From assembly GCA_018436925.1 (NCBI GenBank), contig JAHDKI010000014.1, forward strand, positions 1 to 64,000: a DNA stretch of 64,000 nt. Direction: 5' to 3'. The notes below the pieces were generated by a model. It saw only the letters and a list, made by a program, of their open reading frames with translations. It did no database searches and was not told where the DNA came from. This DNA comes from Syntrophaceae bacterium. GTDB taxonomy: Bacteria; Desulfobacterota; Syntrophia; Syntrophales; Smithellaceae. Positions 17,650 to 24,832 of this stretch are shown one piece after another. A program made the translations under genes and the position numbers. Each line of letters opens with the position of its first letter. The stretch's first letter is position 1.

Positions 17650-17845
17650 GCTTTCTCCGTTTCGCTGCAACCTTAACCAATTTTGAAAGCTCGTCGATAT
17701 GCTCATCTTTCATGAGGTGACTATTTTTAAGAAGATATGTAAGACGCAAGGCGCGCTCCATATCGGTCATTGAGCGCCCCCAGACGGGCGGCGGCGGAGA
17801 AAGAATCGATTCAATCTTTGCTAAGCGGTTTTCATGAGTTTTCAT
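17627..17845 (-). CDS. small hypothetical protein of the element
   Basis: Not recognised. 72 residues: MKTHENRLAKIESIL, a proline run, VWGRSMTDMERALRLTYLL, and a lysine/arginine-rich tail. Its ATG overlaps the preceding stop (ATGA at 17842-17845), indicating translational coupling. Confidence 0.6.
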   Translation of the reverse strand: MKTHENRLAKIESILSPPPPVWGRSMTDMERALRLTYLLKNSHLMKDEHIDELSKLVKVAAKRRKHEKEHQI

Positions 17846-18093
17846 TGAATATACGTCCCTTTCTCTGCCCCCTTGGCAAGCGCTTTTTCAATTTCTGTAA
17901 TTCTCTGCTCGATTTCATTGTCCCGGATGAGATTTTGTAAAACGGTTGCACCATAAAAAAGAGTTCGTGCTTTGGTCACGTCCATTTTGTTGTTTTGAAC
18001 CTCGCGAAGGATATGGGCAACAAAAAGTCTCAAGTCCTGCATATTACGCAAAGCCCGACGGTCACCTCTTTTTTTGTCGTCACAAGCTTTCAT
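17842..18093 (-). CDS. small hypothetical protein of the element
   Basis: Not recognised. 83 residues from the ATG at 18093; the frame is open to 18120. The predicted helical sequence (LRLFVAHILREVQNNKMDVTKA, then IEQRITEIEKALAKG) suggests a coiled-coil or helical bundle. It is coupled to the next gene by a four-base overlap. Confidence 0.55.
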   Translation of the reverse strand: MKACDDKKRGDRRALRNMQDLRLFVAHILREVQNNKMDVTKARTLFYGATVLQNLIRDNEIEQRITEIEKALAKGAEKGTYIQ

Positions 18094-18138
18094 TTTTTCT
18101 TTTCTTTCAGATGGTTCCACTTATCCCCCCTATAGGGT

Positions 18139-18163
18139 AAAAGGGGCGGAACATGCCCGCCCC
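18139..18163 (-). terminator. intra-operon GC hairpin
   Basis: On the minus strand GGGGCGG (complement of 18157-18163) pairs with CCGCCCC (complement of 18143-18149), followed by TTTT. It lies between two element genes and could reduce transcription into the last three. Confidence 0.5.
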
Positions 18164-18172
18164 GTTGCCGGA

Positions 18173-18355
18173 TTAAAGGGCCTCGCGCCTTGGACTCCGC
18201 CATTTTCCGCGTTTGAAAATTTCTGTTTCCGTTCCACCTGCCGGAAGTGGTCGCCATCTGGTGGAGCCCTCCGGCCATTCTGCGCTATCTATGGGCCGGT
18301 CCGGCTTGAAATATCGCCAACCCTCCGCGTCAATTTTTTCATCGGGTGTGATCAT
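18173..18355 (-). CDS. small hypothetical protein of the element
   Basis: Not recognised. 60 residues with many Trp and charged residues (EGWRYFKPDRPIDSAEWPEG, then STRWRPLPAG). It starts right after the stop of the 211-residue gene, in the same orientation. The gene call rests mainly on its tight spacing. Confidence 0.45.
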   Translation of the reverse strand: MITPDEKIDAEGWRYFKPDRPIDSAEWPEGSTRWRPLPAGGTETEIFKRGKWRSPRREAL

Positions 18356-18357
18356 GT

Positions 18358-18993
18358 TTATTCCCCTTTTGCTTCGGCCTGTCTGCGCCGGTGGTCTGCG
18401 ATAACCTCACGCCTTTGGACCGCCGAAACGTCTTCCCCATAGGGGCCAAGATACGCCTCAAGAGCATTGAAGATGTTCGCATCGGGAAAGCGGTAAACAG
18501 CCAGGTCTCTTTGTTTCGCAAGTTCAACGCCCAGGGCTTCTTCCTCTGCATGCCCGGCAAGTTCAAAGGCGATACAGATTTCAAGAACCTGGTTTAGAGC
18601 GTTTTCAATGAGCGCTTGAACATCGCCCCTCAGGGAATCGATTGCCATACCCAGAGCGTCCGAAAGCCTTCTGTTTGCGGCTTGCAACTGCGTCGATAAT
18701 TCTGCGCTCGTATCGTCCAGTTTAGCCAAATGCCGTTCAAACGCGCCCAGCTCGGCTTTTTTGCCTGCAATCTTGTTAACGATGTCGTCCGCGTTTTTGC
18801 CAGAAACGATGCGCGAGTCAAGGGCCTCCTCAAGATTCTTGATTTCATCTTCGGCAGACGTGTTGAGCTTGGTAAAGTTTCGGTGGTCCACTGCGTTTTT
18901 TTTCATTTGGTTTTCGATCTCATCGCGGGCTTCAAGCGCCGGACGAATCGCCGGTTTCAATTTCTCAGTAAACAACTTTTCAATTTTTTCCAT
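18358..18993 (-). CDS. coiled-coil protein of the element
   Basis: Not recognised. 211 residues, strongly charged and helical (LEARDEIENQMKKNAVDH, AGKKAELGAFERHLAKLDD, AELSTQLQAANRRLSDALG), so probably a long coiled coil in the first 120 residues. It is 15 bases downstream of the 153-residue gene. Proteins of this kind occur in phage genomes, but I cannot assign a role. Confidence 0.65.
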   Translation of the reverse strand: MEKIEKLFTEKLKPAIRPALEARDEIENQMKKNAVDHRNFTKLNTSAEDEIKNLEEALDSRIVSGKNADDIVNKIAGKKAELGAFERHLAKLDDTSAELSTQLQAANRRLSDALGMAIDSLRGDVQALIENALNQVLEICIAFELAGHAEEEALGVELAKQRDLAVYRFPDANIFNALEAYLGPYGEDVSAVQRREVIADHRRRQAEAKGE

Positions 18994-19008
18994 TGCTAAG
19001 TAAGCCTC

Positions 19009-19470
19009 CTATTCATATTCGTGCGGGAAACCGCCCGTTTGTGTGTCGTTCTGGGATGTCTTGAATCGAACAGGGAAACGCGAATCGGGGTCTTTTCGCG
19101 GCGCGTCGTCGTACTTGGCCGAAAAAAGGATTTCCGCCCGTTTGACGGCTTCTCTGTGCCGGGGATGTCCGCTGTCAAAATACGCCTTGCCCCATTCGGT
19201 TTTATTATCCAGTAATTCTTCAAGCTGCTGGCGGACGCTCCGGGGGTCTTCATACATGGATTGTCGAAGCTCTGTCTCTGCCAGTGTAAGGAATCCGGGT
19301 TCAGTTTTTTTCTCCGCGAAGACTTGCTCGACAAGCTCCGTCACTTCCGCGACTACTTCGTTGTGGCGGTCATGATCGCGGTCCAGGTAAGCCTTCACAT
19401 CCTCATGATCCATGTTGCCCGTAATCGATGAAACAACCTCGTCTCTGTCAAAATTATTCTGTTCTTCCAT
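19009..19470 (-). CDS. acidic phage-type protein with two internal repeats
   Basis: 153 residues, acidic. It contains two copies of one motif about 70 residues apart: AYLDRDHDRHNEVVAEVTEL near residue 27 and AYFDSGHPRHREAVKRAEIL near residue 95. The AY-x-D-x-x-H-x-x-H pattern recurs in hypothetical proteins of tailed phages (from memory). It sits between dnaB and the coiled-coil gene. Function unknown. Confidence 0.6.
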   Translation of the reverse strand: MEEQNNFDRDEVVSSITGNMDHEDVKAYLDRDHDRHNEVVAEVTELVEQVFAEKKTEPGFLTLAETELRQSMYEDPRSVRQQLEELLDNKTEWGKAYFDSGHPRHREAVKRAEILFSAKYDDAPRKDPDSRFPVRFKTSQNDTQTGGFPHEYE

Positions 19471-19518
19471 TGTGTTACCTCCAGCTTTAATTTGATTGCG
19501 CTTATCGCCCGCGTGGCG

Positions 19519-20814
19519 TTAGTTTGAAAATGTTTGTGTCACCGGAGTGAAGCAAACCTTCACAAGTCCAACCGGCCCGTTACGATGTTTTGCAATTTCG
19601 ATTTCCGCAATGCCCCGGTTCGGGTTATCCGGGCGCTTGTTGTAAACCTCATCTCGATAAATGAACGCGATAACATCAGCATCTTGCTCAATGGCCCCGG
19701 ATTCCCGAAGATCTGAAAGCATCGGCCGCTTGTCTGTGCGCCCGTCCACCTGCCTATTAAGCTGTGATAAACCGATGACAGGAATATTGAGTTCACGCGC
19801 TATGCCCTTGAGCGTCCGGCTTATTTCAGCAACCGCCTGTTCGCGGGTGTCGTGCTTGCCGGGGACGCGCACAAGTTGGATGTAGTCAACAACGAGCAAC
19901 CCTAAGCCATGGTCGGCCTTCAAGCGCCGGGCCTTTGCCCGTATCGCTGCCGGGGAATTATTCGGATCATCGTCAATGAAAAGTGGAGCGTTCCCGATTT
20001 GAGAAACTGAATGTGCGATTTTCGGCCAGTCTATTTCGCGCACAAACCCGCGTGTAAGCTGCCGAAGGTCCTTGCCGGACAAATCTGCAAGGATTCGGTC
20101 TGCAATCGCCTCAGCGGGCATTTCGAGCGAAACAAACAGGGTGGGGACGCCGTTCAAGACTGCGCTTTTTGTGAATGAAATAACAAGGGCGCTTTTCCCC
20201 ATGGAAGGACGCCCGGCAATGATGATTAAATCGGAGTTCTGAAGCCCGCCGGTTATGTCATCAATGCTTTCCAACCCTGTGGAAATTCCGATGCGCTTGA
20301 CGCCGCCTTGCAGCGCCCGCGCCTCATAAACATCCATCCGACTTAGAGCAAGGTCTTTAATCGACCGGATTGACTTTTTGCTCGTGGATACTGACAAGAG
20401 GTTTTTGTGTGCCTCTGTGATAGCTTCCTCAATATGCCCGGAAAGAACAGACGCCTTCATTTTGTCCGCTGCCTCGATGATCCTTCGGGCCTCGGCATCC
20501 CGGCGGATGATTGCGGCATGGTCTTTGACGCTCGCCGTCGAAATAAAGCTGTCTGTCAATTCTGAAACGTAGGCCGTGCCGCCGATTTTATCAAGAAGGC
20601 CGTCGCTTTTGAGGGCATCCGACACGGTCAGAATGTCGACAACCGCGCCGGTATCCGCAAGGCGTTGGATAGTGGCGAAAATCCGCTTATGCCCCGTGGT
20701 ATAAAAATCATCCGCGTGAAGATGCTCCATCGCTTCAGGGATTGAAGAGTTATCGTAGAGCATCGCACCCAAGACGGCCATTTCGGCATCGGTATTATGC
20801 GGCATTTGGATCAT
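19519..20814 (-). CDS. dnaB: replicative DNA helicase, DnaB family (element-encoded)
   Basis: A 431-residue hexameric helicase. The N-terminal domain opens PHNTDAEMAVLGAMLYDN. The RecA-like motor has Walker A GRPSMGKSA (residues 201-209), SLEMPAEAIADR, Walker B LLVVDYIQL and the DnaB motif LSQLNRQVDGRTDKRP. It would unwind the element's own DNA. Its ATG overlaps the initiator stop by four bases, the usual phage initiator-helicase pairing. It may be a phage-type copy, separate from the host's own dnaB, which is not in view. Confidence 0.95.
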   Translation of the reverse strand: MIQMPHNTDAEMAVLGAMLYDNSSIPEAMEHLHADDFYTTGHKRIFATIQRLADTGAVVDILTVSDALKSDGLLDKIGGTAYVSELTDSFISTASVKDHAAIIRRDAEARRIIEAADKMKASVLSGHIEEAITEAHKNLLSVSTSKKSIRSIKDLALSRMDVYEARALQGGVKRIGISTGLESIDDITGGLQNSDLIIIAGRPSMGKSALVISFTKSAVLNGVPTLFVSLEMPAEAIADRILADLSGKDLRQLTRGFVREIDWPKIAHSVSQIGNAPLFIDDDPNNSPAAIRAKARRLKADHGLGLLVVDYIQLVRVPGKHDTREQAVAEISRTLKGIARELNIPVIGLSQLNRQVDGRTDKRPMLSDLRESGAIEQDADVIAFIYRDEVYNKRPDNPNRGIAEIEIAKHRNGPVGLVKVCFTPVTQTFSN

Positions 20815-21665
20815 GCGCGGGCCTCCCTCGGTTCACAGTAAACGCAGCCGGAAGGGGTCAAATCGTTTTCAACGAAAATTTGCCGTCCGCATCGCGGGCA
20901 GAATAAATCTTCTTTGACTCTTGCTGGCGTTTTGGCCAAGATGCTTTCGTTTAGGTAGCGGTCAAAGTTTCCAGGACGGAAAAGGGTTTCAGGATTCAAA
21001 TATTTCGGATTTGCCAGGAAGTAGTCATCCTGGAGCTTGGCGTCGATAACACGCTGGCAATCTTCAACCGAAGCCCCGTCTTTCAATCGGGCCTCAATGT
21101 GCTTCCCGTTCCGGTATCGCTTGCCGGTTTTTTCGTTAAGATAGGAAAGGATTTTTTCTGAATCAGCACTATATATATTTATTTCTTTTTCTTTTCTTTT
21201 TCTTAATTGCCCTAGTTCGGAAGAAGGTCTGCCCTTGTCCTTGCCCCTGTAAAGATTCATGTCTTGATAAGTATCGAAATTTATAACAGTAATTAACAAT
21301 CCGATGTATGCCCTTGTAAGGTCGGAAGGTCTGCCCTTGTTCGTCAAGGTCCCGTCAATCAAGGGTTCCACGGTAATCATGCCTTCAGATTCCAACCAGG
21401 ACAGCATTATCCGAATTTCTTTTAATGAGGGTTTTATGACTGCACGATTGAAACAATAGGCTAGTGCGTCGGCAAAGTTGGCGTAAGTTGTTATCAGCTG
21501 ACCCCTTTTTAAAACACGCCCTTTGAAGGCGTAGCCGTCAGTAAATGCGGCATTACCGACAAGCCAAAAGAACGCTTTAAAATATAGAGGATGCTTTTTA
21601 TAAATCGGGGATTGAAAGACCTTCTTTGCCCATAATGTATATCCGCCTGGGATTTCCGCCGTCAT
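20811..21665 (-). CDS. phage-type replication initiator/helicase loader with C-terminal zinc ribbon
   Basis: 284 residues. The N-terminal part looks like a winged-helix DNA-binding domain (GRVLKRGQLITTYANFADAL, then LKEIRIMLSWLESEGMITVE). The segment YLNEKTGKRY...LNPETLFRPGNFDRYLN matches the conserved C-terminal domain of phage replisome organisers (TIGR02220 type). The last ~30 residues add a zinc ribbon (CPRCGRQIF...GCVYC), unusual for that family. A lysine-rich low-complexity linker near 21180 separates the halves. It probably recognises the element's origin and loads the adjacent DnaB. Confidence 0.8.
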   Translation of the reverse strand: MTAEIPGGYTLWAKKVFQSPIYKKHPLYFKAFFWLVGNAAFTDGYAFKGRVLKRGQLITTYANFADALAYCFNRAVIKPSLKEIRIMLSWLESEGMITVEPLIDGTLTNKGRPSDLTRAYIGLLITVINFDTYQDMNLYRGKDKGRPSSELGQLRKRKEKEINIYSADSEKILSYLNEKTGKRYRNGKHIEARLKDGASVEDCQRVIDAKLQDDYFLANPKYLNPETLFRPGNFDRYLNESILAKTPARVKEDLFCPRCGRQIFVENDLTPSGCVYCEPREARA

Positions 21666-21880
21666 CGCTTCGGCCCTCCCGGCAACTGGTAGGCCCGCAG
21701 GTCATCGAAACGAGCCATTAAGAGGTGCTGTATCTCCACCTCAGCGGGTTCGGAGAACGTGACCTGGCCCTTTTCATCGGCAAGCTCGCACATCAGAAGA
21801 AAAACATTCGCGGCTACCGGGTCTTTTTTGAAAATCCGGTCATAGTCTCTTTTGAATCTACGGTTCGGGATGAAAGTCAT
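21662..21880 (-). CDS. small hypothetical protein of the element
   Basis: Not recognised. 72 residues with a basic start (MTFIPNRRFKRDYDRIFKKD) and a helical acidic middle (FLLMCELADEKGQVTF). It overlaps both neighbours by ATGA, so it belongs to the replication operon. Small proteins with this start precede phage replication initiators in other elements, as I recall; treat that as weak. Confidence 0.6.
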   Translation of the reverse strand: MTFIPNRRFKRDYDRIFKKDPVAANVFLLMCELADEKGQVTFSEPAEVEIQHLLMARFDDLRAYQLPGGPKR

Positions 21881-22056
21881 CTAAACAACCTCCGAAGCCA
21901 GCCGACGTGTTGAGGTTTGCACAGACGGTCAAGGGATTGCTGCAAGATGATCTGGCCTTCGTCGTCTGGTGCGTTCAGCATGACGGCCTTTAAAAATCCT
22001 GTGCGGGTGAATTCAAGGACAACGCTGATTTTCTCAGATTCCGGTTGCTGGTTCAT
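21877..22056 (-). CDS. 59-residue hypothetical protein of the element
   Basis: A short frame beginning MNQQPESEKISVVLEFTRTG and ending QHVGWLRRLFR. The ATG at 22056 overlaps the upstream stop (ATGA) and its stop overlaps the next start (ATGA). This double overlap is the main evidence that it is real. Function unknown. Confidence 0.6.
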   Translation of the reverse strand: MNQQPESEKISVVLEFTRTGFLKAVMLNAPDDEGQIILQQSLDRLCKPQHVGWLRRLFR

Positions 22057-22241
22057 TGCACGGCCTCCCCAGAAATAGCCCGCTCAACAGCTGCCTCCGG
22101 CCAGAGCAAGCGCCGGTTCTGCAGCTTTATCGGGCGAACAGACAGGTAATGACCATGCACGCACAAGCCCCTCATAATCGTTTGGGGCTTTACGCGGACA
22201 CGGTTCGCAAATTCGCGAGTACTGATAAATTCTTCTTTCAC
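22053..22241 (-). CDS. AlpA/excisionase-like helix-turn-helix protein
   Basis: 62 residues resembling small MerR-like winged-helix proteins of mobile elements: EFISTREFANRVRVKPQTIM is the predicted DNA-reading helix pair. The start is GTG at 22241, placed after AAGGAGG. As first gene of the replication operon it could be a recombination directionality factor or an operon regulator. Confidence 0.7.
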   Translation of the reverse strand: MKEEFISTREFANRVRVKPQTIMRGLCVHGHYLSVRPIKLQNRRLLWPEAAVERAISGEAVQ

Positions 22242-22277
22242 GATTCCAGACCTCCTTGATGTTGTTCTTTAGGTCTG

Positions 22278-22305
22278 ATTATAATGGAAAAAGCTTATAA
22301 GTCTA
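22278..22305 (-). promoter_or_regulatory. promoter of the element replication operon
   Basis: On the minus strand, -35 TAGACT and a perfect -10 TATAAT (complement of 22278-22283) are 16 bases apart, just before the AlpA-like gene. AATCAGAC occurs twice around it and may be an operator. The 182-base gap 22242-22423 is strongly AT-rich. Confidence 0.5.
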
Positions 22306-22423
22306 TAATATTATTACGTTTATAAATAGTCTGATTTTAGGTAAAAAGCGAGGTTTAATGAACGTATGAGGGATATACCGAGATTTTTGTGGGTATTGTC
22401 AACGGATTTCCGGGGAATATTTT

Positions 22424-23005
22424 TTAAACAATGAGCTTTTTGGCCCGCTGGTGAAGGCTGTTGATGCCATGCCCTGATAACACAATGCCGGTTATACTCG
22501 CCCATGCCTCAAGTATCTCATAAAACGGCCCAGAATAAGCGCCGTAGGCATGAACGATTGATGCCTTTTGGCCTGTGTGTTTTTCATAAAAATCAATGAG
22601 CGTCCGCGCGCCGTATGACAGTCCCCAGTCGCCTGCCGGGCCTCTGCGTCTTTTGGATAATTTGACTTTGATGCCAATCGCGGTCTTGTGTAAAAGCTCT
22701 TCAATAATGTCGTAGTCCGGCCCCAGCATGGCCTCTGCCGTATCTCGAAGCTCCGGCCCGGTTAAACCCCTGTGAAGGATTTGCGCCATTTCCTGAGTGA
22801 TTGAAAGCAGCTTGCGGACTTTCTTTTGCTTCTCTTGTGAAAGAGCTTCCATGTGTGATGACTTCTCGGCTTGGTGGGTATGATACAACCGCCATATTTG
22901 TTCCGCCGTCTGTCTGGCTTCACTATCGGGCGAGCCTGTTTTCTTGCAAAGCAGGATGATAAAATCCTCAAAGCCTTTCGGGTATTGATTCTTAGCGGCT
23001 TTCAC
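22424..23005 (-). CDS. hypothetical protein co-transcribed with the integrase
   Basis: Not recognised. 193 residues, start GTG at 23005 overlapping the integrase stop by one base. The N-terminal half is helical (SQEKQKKVRKLLSITQEMAQ); the middle has a basic patch (KVKLSKRRRG); the C-terminal half contains ARTLIDFYEKHTGQKASIVH. Tight coupling to the integrase suggests a role in recombination or element control. No domain assigned. Confidence 0.6.
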   Translation of the reverse strand: MKAAKNQYPKGFEDFIILLCKKTGSPDSEARQTAEQIWRLYHTHQAEKSSHMEALSQEKQKKVRKLLSITQEMAQILHRGLTGPELRDTAEAMLGPDYDIIEELLHKTAIGIKVKLSKRRRGPAGDWGLSYGARTLIDFYEKHTGQKASIVHAYGAYSGPFYEILEAWASITGIVLSGHGINSLHQRAKKLIV

Positions 23006-24345
23006 TATTTCACCTCCCGAAATGGAATGACTTTTTCATCTTCTGCGCCGGATAGCAGCCGGGTCAAGTATCGTTCCCACTTGATTAGCGTCGCGCGTTT
23101 TTCCTTTATGTATTCGTGCCGGTCGTAGTGCTGCGCCTGGACACCCGATAAGCCATGACTCAATAGCTGCGCCCGGATGTCTCTTGAAACACCCATTCCG
23201 GCCAGCATGGTTTCAACCGTGCGCCGGATGTCTCTCAGGTCGAAGGGTTCCGATTTGATCTTTTTGGAAATTTCAGTCACACGCGGCCCGATCTGTGAAT
23301 CGTGGAGAAGGGTTCGCCGCCGGGAAGGGAAGAGCAGGGCAGTGTTTCGGTCGTTTGACCGTTCAACAAGCGCCTTGACAATATCCGCCGCCACCGGTCC
23401 CAATGGTAAAAGATGCTCTCTGGGTTGTGTTCGTTTCCCTTTGGGGTCGAACAGCCGCAAGACTTTGATGTCCGGGTTCCAGTCGGAGACCTCCGCCCGG
23501 AGTATTTGCGCCATCCTCTGACCGCCGGAATAAAAAGCCAGCTTCAACGCCAGGTCAATTAAATCCTCTCCAAGTTCTGAAAGATAGGCTTTCACCTCAC
23601 CGGCGCTTAGTGTTCGATGACCGGCACGGACCGGAATTGCCTTGATCGGATCCACCGGGTTGCTGACAATTTTAAACCCGTTGAAGGATTCAGGCAGGGA
23701 AGTGTCATAAGCGGCCCGTAATCCGCAGTTAAAAGCCGCCTTGAGAGTCGATCTCAATAGTCCGGCGGTTCGCTCCAAGCCGGAATCGCGCACTTGACGG
23801 ATGATGTCAGCAATATCGTTTGATGATACCTCCGCCGCCGGTTTTCTTGAAAGCGCCGGATTGCGTTTGATAACGTGGACCGAAACGACAGACGCCGCCG
23901 ATTTAGATGATTTGACTTTGTTTTGTGCCTTGAGATGTTTGACATAGGCTTCCAGAAGGTTTTGGAGCGTGTATTTCTTCATTGCCGCTGCTTTCTCACG
24001 TTCCAGGGCTTTCAGCTGCTTTTTTTCCTGGTCAAGCTCGCGCGGATCAATCCCCCTGTCCAGTAAGGTTTGAAGCCTCCTGGCCTCTTTACGAGCATCT
24101 TCCAGCGTCCAATTTTCAACGCTGCCGATCGTCTTTCTGATTGTGGATATATAGGGCTTGTCTGTTATTTTGCTTTTTTGGCCTGTGTCGAGCTTACCCT
24201 CAACGATAAATGATTTAACACCCGCTGCTGTAGCTCTGACAGCCATCCGCTTAACATCGTCATCCCAAAGAAAAGCTTGCTCTTTATCTGAGGGACAAGA
24301 AAAGCGCCGGATTCGTTCGTCAGTCAATCGGATTCTTTCGGCCAT
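23005..24345 (-). CDS. int: tyrosine recombinase/integrase (P4-like)
   Basis: A 446-residue site-specific recombinase that would insert the element into tRNA-Lys. The N-terminal DUF4102-like arm-binding domain (LTDERIRRFSCPSDKEQAFL) precedes the SAM-like core-binding and catalytic domains. Catalytic residues: Arg in SGGQRMAQI (~274), DIRRT in the place of the usual HxxR, LLSHG, and the nucleophile Tyr in HYDRHEY (~407). DxxR instead of HxxR is known in some phage integrases. The gene lies 237 bases from attR, the usual arrangement. Confidence 0.93.
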   Translation of the reverse strand: MAERIRLTDERIRRFSCPSDKEQAFLWDDDVKRMAVRATAAGVKSFIVEGKLDTGQKSKITDKPYISTIRKTIGSVENWTLEDARKEARRLQTLLDRGIDPRELDQEKKQLKALEREKAAAMKKYTLQNLLEAYVKHLKAQNKVKSSKSAASVVSVHVIKRNPALSRKPAAEVSSNDIADIIRQVRDSGLERTAGLLRSTLKAAFNCGLRAAYDTSLPESFNGFKIVSNPVDPIKAIPVRAGHRTLSAGEVKAYLSELGEDLIDLALKLAFYSGGQRMAQILRAEVSDWNPDIKVLRLFDPKGKRTQPREHLLPLGPVAADIVKALVERSNDRNTALLFPSRRRTLLHDSQIGPRVTEISKKIKSEPFDLRDIRRTVETMLAGMGVSRDIRAQLLSHGLSGVQAQHYDRHEYIKEKRATLIKWERYLTRLLSGAEDEKVIPFREVK

Positions 24346-24548
24346 GTAGACACCCTCCTGTCATGTCTAATCAATAATTATTCATGTAGCCATTTTTCAA
24401 CTGATAGATACCTTTTTTAGTCAGTAGTTCCATGTAGCCACCATGTAGCCAATTTATTACAACACGATTCAATATTAGTCAATAAGAAAATAACGCTGAA
24501 AAGTCTTGCAGGATAAGGGTTGTGTAATATACTACAACACTATTCAAT
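24343..24548. promoter_or_regulatory. attP right arm: repeated candidate integrase-binding sites
   Basis: CATGTAGCCA occurs at 24383, 24431 and 24442 (the last two 11 bp apart), with a variant CATGTAGACA at 24343 overlapping the int start codon. A second repeat, TACAACAC-N-ATTCAAT, occurs at 24458-24473 and 24533-24548. The stretch has no gene and is AT-rich. These are likely arm-type and accessory sites. Overlap with the start codon would let integrase repress itself. Confidence 0.5.
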
Positions 24549-24581
24549 GTAGTTCAATTATTGTGGAAAATGATGTTCTAT

Positions 24582-24631
24582 TGACTCTTAATCAGTAGGT
24601 TGTCGGTTCGATCCCGACAGGGCTCACCAAA
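24582..24631 (+). repeat. attR core (50 bp), displaced 3' half of tRNA-Lys
   Basis: Exact copy of 16421-16470 but without a tRNA 5' half. This is the original chromosomal 3' end of tRNA-Lys, cut off by integration. Confidence 0.93.
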
Positions 24632-24639
24632 TAAATCAA

Positions 24640-24668
24640 GGGGGACGCTTATGCGTCCCCCTTTTTTT
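24640..24668 (+). terminator. original chromosomal terminator of tRNA-Lys
   Basis: Perfect stem GGGGGACGC (24640-24648) with GCGTCCCCC (24653-24661), loop TTAT, then seven T. It follows attR directly and would have ended the tRNA cluster before integration. Confidence 0.9.
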
Positions 24669-24722
24669 ATTCCGGCAATGGCCGGCCGCTGCTTCAATAA
24701 ATATATGATATAATTTATTATC

Positions 24723-24751
24723 TTGACACAGATCGGATGTTTTCGTATTGT
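24723..24751 (+). promoter_or_regulatory. sigma-70 promoter of the zinc-ribbon membrane protein gene
   Basis: TTGACA (24723-24728), 17-base spacer, TATTGT (24746-24751), about 80 bases before the ATG at 24833. Confidence 0.5.
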
Positions 24752-24832
24752 TTTGCCCAAACGATTAATGTGTTAGGAATTTTGATCCGATAGAAAAGAG
24801 GACCGTTGAATTCATTCCCAAAGGGGGGGTGC

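Larger units (their letters stand above)
16421..24631. mobile_element. 8.2 kb tRNA-Lys-integrated phage-derived element with its own replication genes
   Basis: Bounded by exact 50-base repeats of the tRNA-Lys 3' half. Next to the right repeat lies a tyrosine recombinase (23005-24345). A minus-strand operon then runs to 17389: AlpA-like small protein, phage replication initiator, DnaB helicase and several small genes, many joined by ATGA overlaps. A plus-strand hicBA toxin-antitoxin pair sits at the left end. No terminase, capsid, portal, tail, lysis or conjugation gene is recognised. The content fits a phage satellite, a stripped prophage or an autonomously replicating integrative element. 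It is bounded by candidate integrase arm sites on both sides. Confidence 0.92.
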
